Origin: CADEDH01 sp965216205
Lineage (GTDB): Bacteria > Actinomycetota > Acidimicrobiia > Acidimicrobiales > SZUA-35
Assembly: GCA_965216205.1 (NCBI GenBank)
Contig: OZ244139.1
Coordinates: forward strand, 1,922,001-1,986,000
Length of the DNA: 64,000 bases
Direction of reading: 5' to 3'
Part shown: positions 8,024-14,821 of the stretch, piece by piece
Layout: each line of letters starts with the position of its first letter
Numbering within the stretch: the stretch's first letter is position 1
Notes under the pieces: generated by a model
Database searches by the model: none
Told to the model about the DNA's origin: nothing
The model's input: the letters and a program-made list of their open reading frames with translations, nothing else
Translations under genes and position numbers: made by a program

Positions 8024-8959
8024 TCAGGCTCGTTCGAACTCGCGCACGGGGGCGGCGTCGCCGCCGGTGACCTCGGCTCGGGCGACCCCGCGCACCTCGA
8101 CCCGATCGACCTGCACGTCGGCTGGCGGGTCGGCGGGGATCGGTGCCGACCCGGCCACCGTCACCCGCTCCATCCGCCGACGCTGCGGGAAGTAGTCATA
8201 GGGGGCGTAGTGCTGAACCGAGCGGTTGTCCCACATGGTCACCGTTCCCACCTGCCAGGTGACCCGTAGCTGGACCTCGGGGGTCGCGGTGCGGGTCAGG
8301 AGGAAGTCGAGAATGGCCCGGCCCTCGTCGTCGGGGAGCTCGTTGATCCGCTCGGTGAAGTGGCGGTTGACGTACAGCACCCGCCGCCCCGTCACCGGGT
8401 GCACGGCCACCACCGGATGATCCGGGTGAGGCAGACGCAGCTCGACCTCGTGGAGTCGGTGGAGCCCTTCGGCCGATCCGGCGGCGAACCGGTTGAACCG
8501 GCCGAACCCGTGGTGGGCGGTCAGTCCGTCGATCAGGGCCCGCATCCGGTCGCTCAGCCCGTCGTAGGCGGCCCGCATCGACGCGAACATCGTGTCGCCC
8601 CCGAGCTCCGGCACGATGAGGGCCTTCAGCATCGTCAGCCGCGGCGGTTCGGGCCGGTAGGTCTCATCGGCGTGCCAGATGTCGGTGAGGGGTGCCGGTC
8701 GGTCGGGGTGATTGTCGAGCACGATGAGCTCCGGCGCTGCGTCCGCGTTCGGCGAGAACGGGCTGATCACGAGCTCGCCGAACCGGCGACCGAGCGCGAG
8801 TTGCGCATCGGCCGACAGATCCTGGTCGCGAAAGACGAGCACCTCGTGCTCGGCCAGGGCCTCCTCGATCGTGGCGAGGTCGTTGTCGGACATGGTCGGG
8901 GTGAGCTGCAACCCCTTGATCTCGGCCCCGAAAACGGGACCGAGGCGCTGGATCTCCAT
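8024..8959 (-). CDS. TauD/TfdA-family Fe(II)/2-oxoglutarate dioxygenase
   Basis: The family hydroxylates substrates such as taurine, 2,4-D or alkylsulfates with decarboxylation of 2-oxoglutarate. In the 311-residue product the iron ligands are seen as WHADETY (His96, Asp98) and the distal histidine in WDNRSVQHYAP. EVLVFRDQDLS near residue 40 and GRRFGEL near 57-63 are also typical. Length fits (about 280-310). The ATG at 8959 has no clear ribosome site. It lies 90 nt downstream of the MMPL gene on the same strand. The substrate is unknown; no sulfonate transporter is adjacent. Confidence 0.85.
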   Translation of the reverse strand: MEIQRLGPVFGAEIKGLQLTPTMSDNDLATIEEALAEHEVLVFRDQDLSADAQLALGRRFGELVISPFSPNADAAPELIVLDNHPDRPAPLTDIWHADETYRPEPPRLTMLKALIVPELGGDTMFASMRAAYDGLSDRMRALIDGLTAHHGFGRFNRFAAGSAEGLHRLHEVELRLPHPDHPVVAVHPVTGRRVLYVNRHFTERINELPDDEGRAILDFLLTRTATPEVQLRVTWQVGTVTMWDNRSVQHYAPYDYFPQRRRMERVTVAGSAPIPADPPADVQVDRVEVRGVARAEVTGGDAAPVREFERA

Positions 8960-9049
8960 CGTCGTATGGTCGCGCGTCCCAGCGGGCTCTCGCAGTTCCG
9001 TAGATCGAGAAGACGCAGTCCGACCGCCGCCGGACCGGGAACGGCGGGG

Positions 9050-11422
9050 TCAGGCGTCGGCTGGCGCCGGTTGGATGCCGGTGTCGTCGGCACCGACGTG
9101 GTCGGTGTCGTCGCCGGCGGTGCCCTCCACGTTGAGATGGGGCAGGATGCGGTCGAGCCACCGGGGGATCCACCAGTTGCGCTCGCCGAGCAGCTCCATC
9201 GTGGCCGGGACCAGCAGCATCCGCACCAGGGTCGCGTCGAGCAGCACCGCCAGGGCGAGCCCGAGCCCGAAGAGCTTGATGATCCGGTTCTCCTCGAACA
9301 TGAACGAACCGAACACCACGATCATGATCGCCGCTGCGGCGGTGATGACCCGAGCCGTGGCGGCCAGGCCGTCGGCGACCGACTCCTTGGCGTCGCCCGT
9401 GCGGACGTACTCCTCCCGCACCCTCGACAGGAGGAACACCTCGTAGTCCATCGAGAGGCCGAAGACGATCGCGAAGAGCATCATCGGTACGAACGGCTCG
9501 ATCGGTGCCCCCTCGACCCCGAGCACCGCGTTGCCCCAGCCCCACTGGAACACGGCGACCACCACGCCGTAGGCGGCTGCGATCGACAGGACGTTCATGA
9601 CGACCGCCTTGATCGGTACGAGCACCGACCGGAAGACCATCATCAACAGCACGAACGAGAGGGCGAGCACGGCGCCGAAGAACACGAAGACCCGCCGGGC
9701 GAGGAAGTCGGTGAAGTCGATGTTGGCTGCCGCCGTGCCGGTGACCTTCACGTCGAGGCTCGTCCCGGCCACCGCTGCGGGGATCACCTCGTCGCGGAGG
9801 GTGGTGACGAGGTCGCTCGTCGCTGCGTCCTGCGGTGCGGTGGTGGGTACCAGGTTCATCAGGAACGCCTCCGGCGCGTTCGGGTCGTTCGGGAACGGGG
9901 GCGAGACGGCGGCGACACCGTCGGCGCTGGCCAGCGCAGCGTTGAGACCCTGCACCGCCTCGGGGCCGTCGCCTGCACCAGGGACGACCGTCACGAGGAA
10001 CGGGCCGTTGAAGCCGGCGCCGAAGCCCTCGGCCAGCAGGTCATAGGCCCGGCGGGTGTCGCTGTCCTCGGGGAAGTTCCCCTCGTCAGAGAAGCCGAGC
10101 TGCAGGCTCAGGATCGGGGCCGCCAGCACGAGCAGCACCGCCACGCCGATGGCCAGCCACAGCCACGGCTGGCGCTGAATGACCCGGCTCCAGCGATACG
10201 CCGTGGTCTCCCGCCGGGGCTTCACCCGCCGCCGGGGAACCTCGGCGCGGAGTGGCTCGACCGCCAGGCTGACGAGCAGTGTCAGCACCAGCAGCACCAC
10301 GCCGACGATCGAGAGCGGGAGGAACCCGATACCGACCCCGAGGATCGCCAGCGCAGCGAAACCGGCCATGATCAGGCCCCGCCAGCGTGTCACCTCCACC
10401 CGTTCCTGGGCCAGGCCCAGCAGGGCGGGGAGCAGCGTGATCGAGCTGATCATCGTGAAGGCCACGGTCACCGCGGCCCCGATGCCGAGTCCCGACACGA
10501 ACCGGAGCCCCATGAGCAGCATGCCGAGGAGCGACACCACCACCGTGATGCCGGCGAAGATCACCGCCCGGCCCGCGGTGTCCATCGCCAGCAACGTGGC
10601 CTCCCGGGGGTCGCGGCCGGCGTGGGTGCTCTCCCGATACCGGGTCACGATGAACAGCGCGTAGTCGATGCCGACGCCGAGGCCGATCATGGCCCCGAGG
10701 GTCGGGGCGAAGTCGGGGATGACCACGCCATTGCTCAGGAGCACGATCGACCCGATCCCCGCGCCGACGCCGAACAGGGCGACCGCGATCGGAAGCCCCA
10801 TGGCCAGCACCGAACCGAAGGCGAGGATGAGGACGACCACGGCGAACGCGAGCCCGATCAGCTCGGTCTCCGGCGGCTCGAACTCGCCGAGTGCAGCGCC
10901 GCCGGCGAGGACCTCGAGCCCGTCGATCTCGGGCGCTGCCTCGCGGATCGCCTCGCCGATCATCGCCGATTCGGTCTGGTCGACATCGGCGGCGAGATTG
11001 ACCTGGGCGTACGCCAGCTCGCCGGCCAGTGGGCCCTGGGCTGCGATCTGGCCCTGACCCTGCGGTGAGTAGGGCGAGATGACGGTGGCCCCCGGGTGTC
11101 GGGCAACACCGTCATCGTCGGGGAAGCCGGCGCCGACCTCGGCGAACAGCGACTCCATCTGCGCCACCACCGCGGCATCGTCCACACCCTGCTCGGCCCG
11201 GAACACGATCGTGCCGGACTGCCCGCCGGCGCCGAGCGTGGGGAAGTACTCCTCCAGCACGGCGAACCCGTCGGCGCTGTCCGAGTCGGGGATGTCGAAC
11301 GCCCCGTCGTAGGCGGCGCCGGCCGCACCAGCGCTGGCGAAGATCGCCACCAGGGTGAGCAGCCATAGGCCGAGCGCGGCGAGGCGATGGTCGAAGCACC
11401 AGGCGCTGAGGCGAGCGAGCAT
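9050..11422 (-). CDS. MMPL/RND-family membrane exporter
   Basis: The 790-residue protein has the MMPL layout: an N-terminal membrane helix (LGLWLLTLVAIFASA), a large extracytoplasmic loop, a six-helix bundle with GLGVGIDYALFIVTRYRE, a second loop, and a second bundle with GLSMDYEVFLLSRVREEY. The two GxDY-type motifs carry the proton-relay residues of RND pumps. It likely exports lipids or lipophilic compounds. ATG at 11422 is chosen over a longer upstream reading because the N-terminal helix begins there and a GGGGA element lies just upstream. A TATAAC -10-like box (minus, 11504-11499) and a perfect 10-bp palindrome (11513-11537) lie upstream, suggesting repressor control. Confidence 0.88.
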   Translation of the reverse strand: MLARLSAWCFDHRLAALGLWLLTLVAIFASAGAAGAAYDGAFDIPDSDSADGFAVLEEYFPTLGAGGQSGTIVFRAEQGVDDAAVVAQMESLFAEVGAGFPDDDGVARHPGATVISPYSPQGQGQIAAQGPLAGELAYAQVNLAADVDQTESAMIGEAIREAAPEIDGLEVLAGGAALGEFEPPETELIGLAFAVVVLILAFGSVLAMGLPIAVALFGVGAGIGSIVLLSNGVVIPDFAPTLGAMIGLGVGIDYALFIVTRYRESTHAGRDPREATLLAMDTAGRAVIFAGITVVVSLLGMLLMGLRFVSGLGIGAAVTVAFTMISSITLLPALLGLAQERVEVTRWRGLIMAGFAALAILGVGIGFLPLSIVGVVLLVLTLLVSLAVEPLRAEVPRRRVKPRRETTAYRWSRVIQRQPWLWLAIGVAVLLVLAAPILSLQLGFSDEGNFPEDSDTRRAYDLLAEGFGAGFNGPFLVTVVPGAGDGPEAVQGLNAALASADGVAAVSPPFPNDPNAPEAFLMNLVPTTAPQDAATSDLVTTLRDEVIPAAVAGTSLDVKVTGTAAANIDFTDFLARRVFVFFGAVLALSFVLLMMVFRSVLVPIKAVVMNVLSIAAAYGVVVAVFQWGWGNAVLGVEGAPIEPFVPMMLFAIVFGLSMDYEVFLLSRVREEYVRTGDAKESVADGLAATARVITAAAAIMIVVFGSFMFEENRIIKLFGLGLALAVLLDATLVRMLLVPATMELLGERNWWIPRWLDRILPHLNVEGTAGDDTDHVGADDTGIQPAPADA

Positions 11423-11512
11423 GTTGTGGTCCCCGTGGATCGTGAGCAGGTGGCACACGCCGGGCGGGCGGGCTCGAGCGCATGCTGTGGCGACTGTCGT
11501 TATAGGGCCGAG

Positions 11513-11537
11513 CGACCGGAGATCCACTCTCCGGTCG
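11513..11537 (-). promoter_or_regulatory. perfect palindrome upstream of the MMPL gene (possible operator)
   Basis: CGACCGGAGA (11513-11522) and TCTCCGGTCG (11528-11537) form perfect 10-nt arms around a 5-nt centre. On the minus strand it lies just upstream of a TATAAC -10-like hexamer (11504-11499), so it would cover the -35 region. TetR-type repressors often control MMPL exporters from such sites, but no regulator gene is next to it. It could instead act as a hairpin. Confidence 0.4.
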
Positions 11538-11705
11538 GTGTGCTGTCGTCACATCGACCGTCTCTGCGGCCGTCCCTCCGACCGTCATTGCGCTCCCGTC
11601 CACTCGAGGGTCGCGGTCGGGGCTCGCTGGAGATCGCGTGGCCGGTCCCGTACGGTGGAAGACGGTCGTGCGACCCCGAGCGGGCGGGTTCGAGAGGGAC
11701 GACGA

Positions 11706-12263
11706 GTGTCATCAACGTGCAGCGACAGCGGTTTTCGCTACGAGTTCCGGGTGTGGGGCCAGCACGCGTCCGCCCGCCGCCAGCTCGCACGACTGGCCGA
11801 CACCGAACGCGTCGAGCACCTCGATGACTGCTATCTCCTGCTCGGCGATCGGGCCTGCAATGCCAAGATCCGCCAGGACCACCTGAAGATCAAGCGGCTG
11901 ATCCAGGTGCGGGACGGCTTCGAGCAGTGGTCCTCGGCCAAGCTCGACCTGCAGCTCGCACCGCAGCTCGCCGCGACCGACGGGGTCCGGGCGGTGTTCG
12001 TGGCCAAGCACCGATGCCGGTTCCGGTTCGGCTCGATCCGGGCCGAAGCGACCGACGTCGACGTCGTGGGCTGGCCCGGGATCCTGCACACCCTCGCGAT
12101 CGAAGGTCGCGACCTCGACGACCTGGTTCGACTACGGGCCTCGTTGGGACTGGCCCACCTGCCGAACGTGGCCGTCCATCGAGCGGTCGACGCGGCGCTC
12201 GATGTCGTGCCGTCGGCGGGACACGGTCCGATGGAGCCTGCCGTGCGGGCGACGGCCCTCTGA
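11706..12263 (+). CDS. uncharacterised protein, possibly CYTH-like
   Basis: The 185-residue product is not confidently recognised. It begins with FRYEFRVWGQ and continues with CYLLLGDRACNAKIRQDHLKIKR-type and GFEQWSSAK segments. This alternation of charged strands with K/R-x-K pairs resembles the strands of the CYTH/triphosphate-tunnel fold. The resemblance is by eye only. Start GTG 11706 is supported by GAGAGGGA at 11692-11699, 6 nt away. It converges on the selenocysteine-candidate OsmC gene with 18 nt between. It has no signal peptide or membrane helix, so it should be cytoplasmic. Confidence 0.65.
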   Translation: MSSTCSDSGFRYEFRVWGQHASARRQLARLADTERVEHLDDCYLLLGDRACNAKIRQDHLKIKRLIQVRDGFEQWSSAKLDLQLAPQLAATDGVRAVFVAKHRCRFRFGSIRAEATDVDVVGWPGILHTLAIEGRDLDDLVRLRASLGLAHLPNVAVHRAVDAALDVVPSAGHGPMEPAVRATAL

Positions 12264-12281
12264 CCCTCGGTCGCCCTCGAT

Positions 12282-12785
12282 CTACCCGTCGCCGGCTTCG
12301 AGCGCCTTCCCGTTGCAGGTCGCGGTCATCGTGACCTGGTGGGGGCGCAGCACGGCATCCATCACGAAGCACATTCGCTCGGCCTGGTCGACCATGGCCC
12401 GCACCGTCGCCGGGTCCTCGTCGGTGGTGACGTCGAGCCGGGTGTCGATACCCACGAGACGATGCTCGGCGGTTCCGGCGAGCATCGAACCGCTCATCTC
12501 AAAGCTCGGTGTCACGGTGGCGGTGGCCCGCTCGATCTCGATCCTCCTCGCCTCGCCGACACGGGCGAGTTGGGTGAGGAGTCAGAACGCGAGGGCGGCG
12601 CCGAAGTAGGCCAGCGGGGGCGGAGCCGTGTCATCGCCTCCGATCGCCGCCCCCTCGTCGCAGAGCATCTCGAACTGGGCGAACGTCGCGGTCTTCTGTT
12701 GGCGGTCCCCGGTCGTCGCCTCGATGTCGAATGTGAAGCGCGTCCCTGTGTCGGTTCGCTCGATCCGGAACGGTGAGTCGGCCAT
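12282..12785 (-). CDS. OsmC-family peroxiredoxin-like protein with in-frame UGA (candidate selenoprotein)
   Basis: OsmC/Ohr proteins reduce hydroperoxides with two cysteines. Read through a single TGA (12584-12582), the gene encodes 167 residues with no other break. Features are GGDDTAPPPLAYFGAALAF before the TGA, then LLTQLAR, and the second conserved cysteine Cys139 in AERMCFVMDA. The TGA is codon 68 and stands where relatives have the first cysteine (AALAxC). The motif becomes U-x-x-T. A SECIS-like hairpin follows immediately. ATG 12785 is preferred; GTG 12830 is the alternative. It lies 66 nt downstream of the ACC deaminase gene on the same strand. The other reading is a nonsense mutation or sequencing error; the hairpin and the exact Cys position argue against it. 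Confidence 0.82.
12544..12581 (-). promoter_or_regulatory. bacterial SECIS-like stem-loop
   Basis: On the minus strand, directly after the UGA, CTCCTC (12581-12576) pairs with GAGGAG (12549-12544), and CTCGCC (12569-12564) pairs with GGCGAG (12557-12552). The apical loop is CGUGUC. An asymmetric internal loop (6 nt against 2 nt) separates the stems. The apical loop begins 18 nt after the UGA and has G as its second base. Both match the known bacterial SECIS rules (short upper stem, G among the first two loop bases, loop roughly 16-37 nt from the UGA). It would bind SelB to recode UGA as selenocysteine. Confidence 0.75.
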
Positions 12786-12851
12786 GGGCCCGACCCTACT
12801 CGGCCCGGTGTTCGAGGGTCGCGAGCTCACGGGTCTCCCGGCCCGGCGGCG

Positions 12852-13871
12852 TCAGCCGAGGCCGGGCGCGCCGGCGTAGGCGGGGAGCGCGGGTTGGCCG
12901 CCGAGGTGGGCGTAGAGCACCCGCGATCCAGCCGGGATGGCACCCGAGCGGACAAGATCGATCAACCCGGCCATCGACTTCCCCTCGTAGACCGGGTCGG
13001 TGAGCATGCCCTCGGTCCTGGCCGCGAGGTGGATGGCATCGACGGTCTGCTGGTCGGGGACGCCGTAGGCGGGGCCCTCGTAGCCGGGGAGGACGACGAT
13101 CTCGTCGGGACGGAGGCTTCGCGCCACCCCGATCCGGTCTGCGGTCGCCTCGGCGATGCGGGTCACCTGGGCCACGGTCTGGTCGAGCGTTGCCGAGGCG
13201 TCGATGCCGATGACGCGCCGGTCGTCGCGGTCCTCGAGCGCGAACCCGGCGATCATCCCGGCGTGGGTGGAACCGGTGACCGTGCACACGATGACCGTGT
13301 CGAAGAACACCCCGTGCTCGGCTTCCTGGGCCGCCACCTCGACGGCCCAGTTGGCGAACCCGAGTCCCCCGAGGGGATGATCCGACGCGCCGGCCGGGAT
13401 CGCATAGGGCGTGCCGCCGGCGGCCTCGACCGATTCGATCGCCCGCCTCCACGAGTCGCGGATGCCGATGTCGAAGCCGGCGGAGTCGATGCGGATGTCG
13501 CCGCCCATGATCCGGGTGAGCTGGATGTTGCCGACCTTGTCGTAGCTCATGTCCGGCCAGTCGACCCAACCCTCCTGCACGGTCACCGCGTCCAGACCGA
13601 GGTGGCGGGCCACCCCGGTGACCTGGCGGGTGTGGTTCGACTGGATGCCGCCGATCGACACGAGCGTGTCGCACCCCGTGTCGATCGCCTCTGCCGCGAG
13701 GTACTCGAGCTTGCGCACCTTGTTGCCGCCGTAGGCGATGCCCGAGTTGCAGTCCTCCCGCTTGGCCCAGATCGCCACCTCCCCTCCGAGTGCCTCGGAC
13801 AGCCGGGGGAGCGGGTGGATCGGTGACGGGCCGAAGAGGAGCGGTTGGCGTCGGTGGTCGTCGAGACTCAT
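12852..13871 (-). CDS. acdS: 1-aminocyclopropane-1-carboxylate (ACC) deaminase
   Basis: ACC deaminase converts ACC, the plant ethylene precursor, to 2-oxobutyrate and ammonia with PLP. The product has 339 residues, matching the usual 338. The PLP lysine is K51 in GGNKVRKLEY, Ser78 lies in GIQSNH, and Tyr295-Glu296 and Leu323 (HLGGQPAL) match the residues that separate ACC deaminase from D-cysteine desulfhydrase. ATG 13871 has a good ribosome site (GAAGGAG, about 8 nt upstream). The reading frame stays open far upstream, but that extension is antisense to the aldolase gene and is not coding. D-cysteine desulfhydrase is the alternative, less likely given the Glu/Leu pair. Confidence 0.88.
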   Translation of the reverse strand: MSLDDHRRQPLLFGPSPIHPLPRLSEALGGEVAIWAKREDCNSGIAYGGNKVRKLEYLAAEAIDTGCDTLVSIGGIQSNHTRQVTGVARHLGLDAVTVQEGWVDWPDMSYDKVGNIQLTRIMGGDIRIDSAGFDIGIRDSWRRAIESVEAAGGTPYAIPAGASDHPLGGLGFANWAVEVAAQEAEHGVFFDTVIVCTVTGSTHAGMIAGFALEDRDDRRVIGIDASATLDQTVAQVTRIAEATADRIGVARSLRPDEIVVLPGYEGPAYGVPDQQTVDAIHLAARTEGMLTDPVYEGKSMAGLIDLVRSGAIPAGSRVLYAHLGGQPALPAYAGAPGLG

Positions 13872-13925
13872 CGGGGTGCTCCTTCGGTGGCTTGCGGTCA
13901 CCGGCTCGAATCTAGAGTGGAGCCC

Positions 13926-14756
13926 ATGACCGCGACCAGCGACACGACCGCAAGCGACGGACCTGTCCCCGAGCCTCCCGAGGCGTCGGGCGGTCCGGCC
14001 AGCGGCTTCCTGATCCGGCGACCCCCCGTTTTCGACTCGGTCGACGAGGAGCGGGCACACCGCCTGGAGCGGCTCGCGGCGGTCTGCCGGGTGTTCGGCC
14101 GGGCGGGTTTCTCCGAGGGACTCCTCGGCCACGTGACGGTCCGGGATCCGGCCGACCCCGAACGCCTGTGGGCCAACCCGATGGGCGTGTCGTTCAACCG
14201 GATGCAGGTCTCGGACCTCGTGCAGGTCGACCACGAGGGCAACCTCTGCCACGGCGACCGTCCGGTGAATCCCGTCGGTGTCCTGCTGCACGCAGCCGTC
14301 CACCGGGCACGACCCGACGTCGTCGGCATCTGCCACGCCCACGCGACCTACTCGTCGGCGTGGTCGTCGTTCGGGCGGCCGATCGACCCCATCACGCAGG
14401 ACACCGCTGTCTTCTTCGAGCAGCAGGCCATCATCACGGAGCCCCGGGTCGCGATGAGCGCTACCGACGCCGATGCGTTCGCGGCGGCCTTCGGCGACAA
14501 GCGTGTGGCGTTCCAGGAGAGCCACGGCCTGTTCACCACCGGCAGGACGGTGGACGAGGCGGCGTGGTGGTTCCTCTCGATGGACAAGGCCTGCCACGTG
14601 CAGCTCCTGGCGGAGGCGGCCGGCGAACCGAAGCGGTGGCCCGACGACGCGGCCCGCCGCCTGGCGGCCGGTCTCGGCTCGCCCGATTTCGGCTGGTTGT
14701 CGTTCCAGACGCTCTGGGACGAGATCGTCGAGTCGGATCCCGACCTGCTCCGCTAG
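13926..14756 (+). CDS. class II aldolase/adducin-family protein
   Basis: The 276-residue product has the zinc-dependent class II aldolase fold. It shows EGLLGHVTVRDP near residue 65, the metal-binding HAHATYSS (His-x-His), and ESHGLFTTGRTVDEA with the third histidine. An N-terminal stretch of about 30 residues is disordered. ATG 13926 follows a GTGGAG site. Relatives are often annotated as fuculose-phosphate aldolase, but this branch has a wide range of substrates. It is divergent from the ACC deaminase gene with 54 nt between. Confidence 0.8.
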   Translation: MTATSDTTASDGPVPEPPEASGGPASGFLIRRPPVFDSVDEERAHRLERLAAVCRVFGRAGFSEGLLGHVTVRDPADPERLWANPMGVSFNRMQVSDLVQVDHEGNLCHGDRPVNPVGVLLHAAVHRARPDVVGICHAHATYSSAWSSFGRPIDPITQDTAVFFEQQAIITEPRVAMSATDADAFAAAFGDKRVAFQESHGLFTTGRTVDEAAWWFLSMDKACHVQLLAEAAGEPKRWPDDAARRLAAGLGSPDFGWLSFQTLWDEIVESDPDLLR

Positions 14757-14762
14757 CGCCGT

Positions 14763-14810
14763 CCGGGTCGCCGGGCCGCCGGGCCGCCGGGTCGCCGGGT
14801 CGCCGGGTCG
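14763..14810. repeat. octamer tandem repeat, six copies
   Basis: Six perfect 8-nt units run head to tail: CCGGGTCG, CCGGGCCG twice, then CCGGGTCG three times. They differ at only one position. The array fills most of the gap between two convergent genes (stops at 14756 and 14822). Such arrays vary in copy number by slippage. Confidence 0.9.
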
Positions 14811-14821
14811 ACTGGTGCCGG

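Noticed and set aside
8360..11068. 902-codon open frame on the plus strand
   Set aside because: It is antisense to the TauD-like and MMPL genes and has His/Glu/Arg-rich shadow composition typical of high-GC antisense frames.
12282..12785. OsmC gene as a pseudogene with a nonsense mutation
   Set aside because: The frame is intact on both sides, the stop is UGA and not UAA/UAG, it falls exactly at the redox cysteine, and a SECIS-like hairpin follows.
12852..13871. D-cysteine desulfhydrase instead of ACC deaminase
   Set aside because: The Glu296 and Leu323 pair matches ACC deaminases, whereas D-cysteine desulfhydrases typically carry Thr/Ser there.
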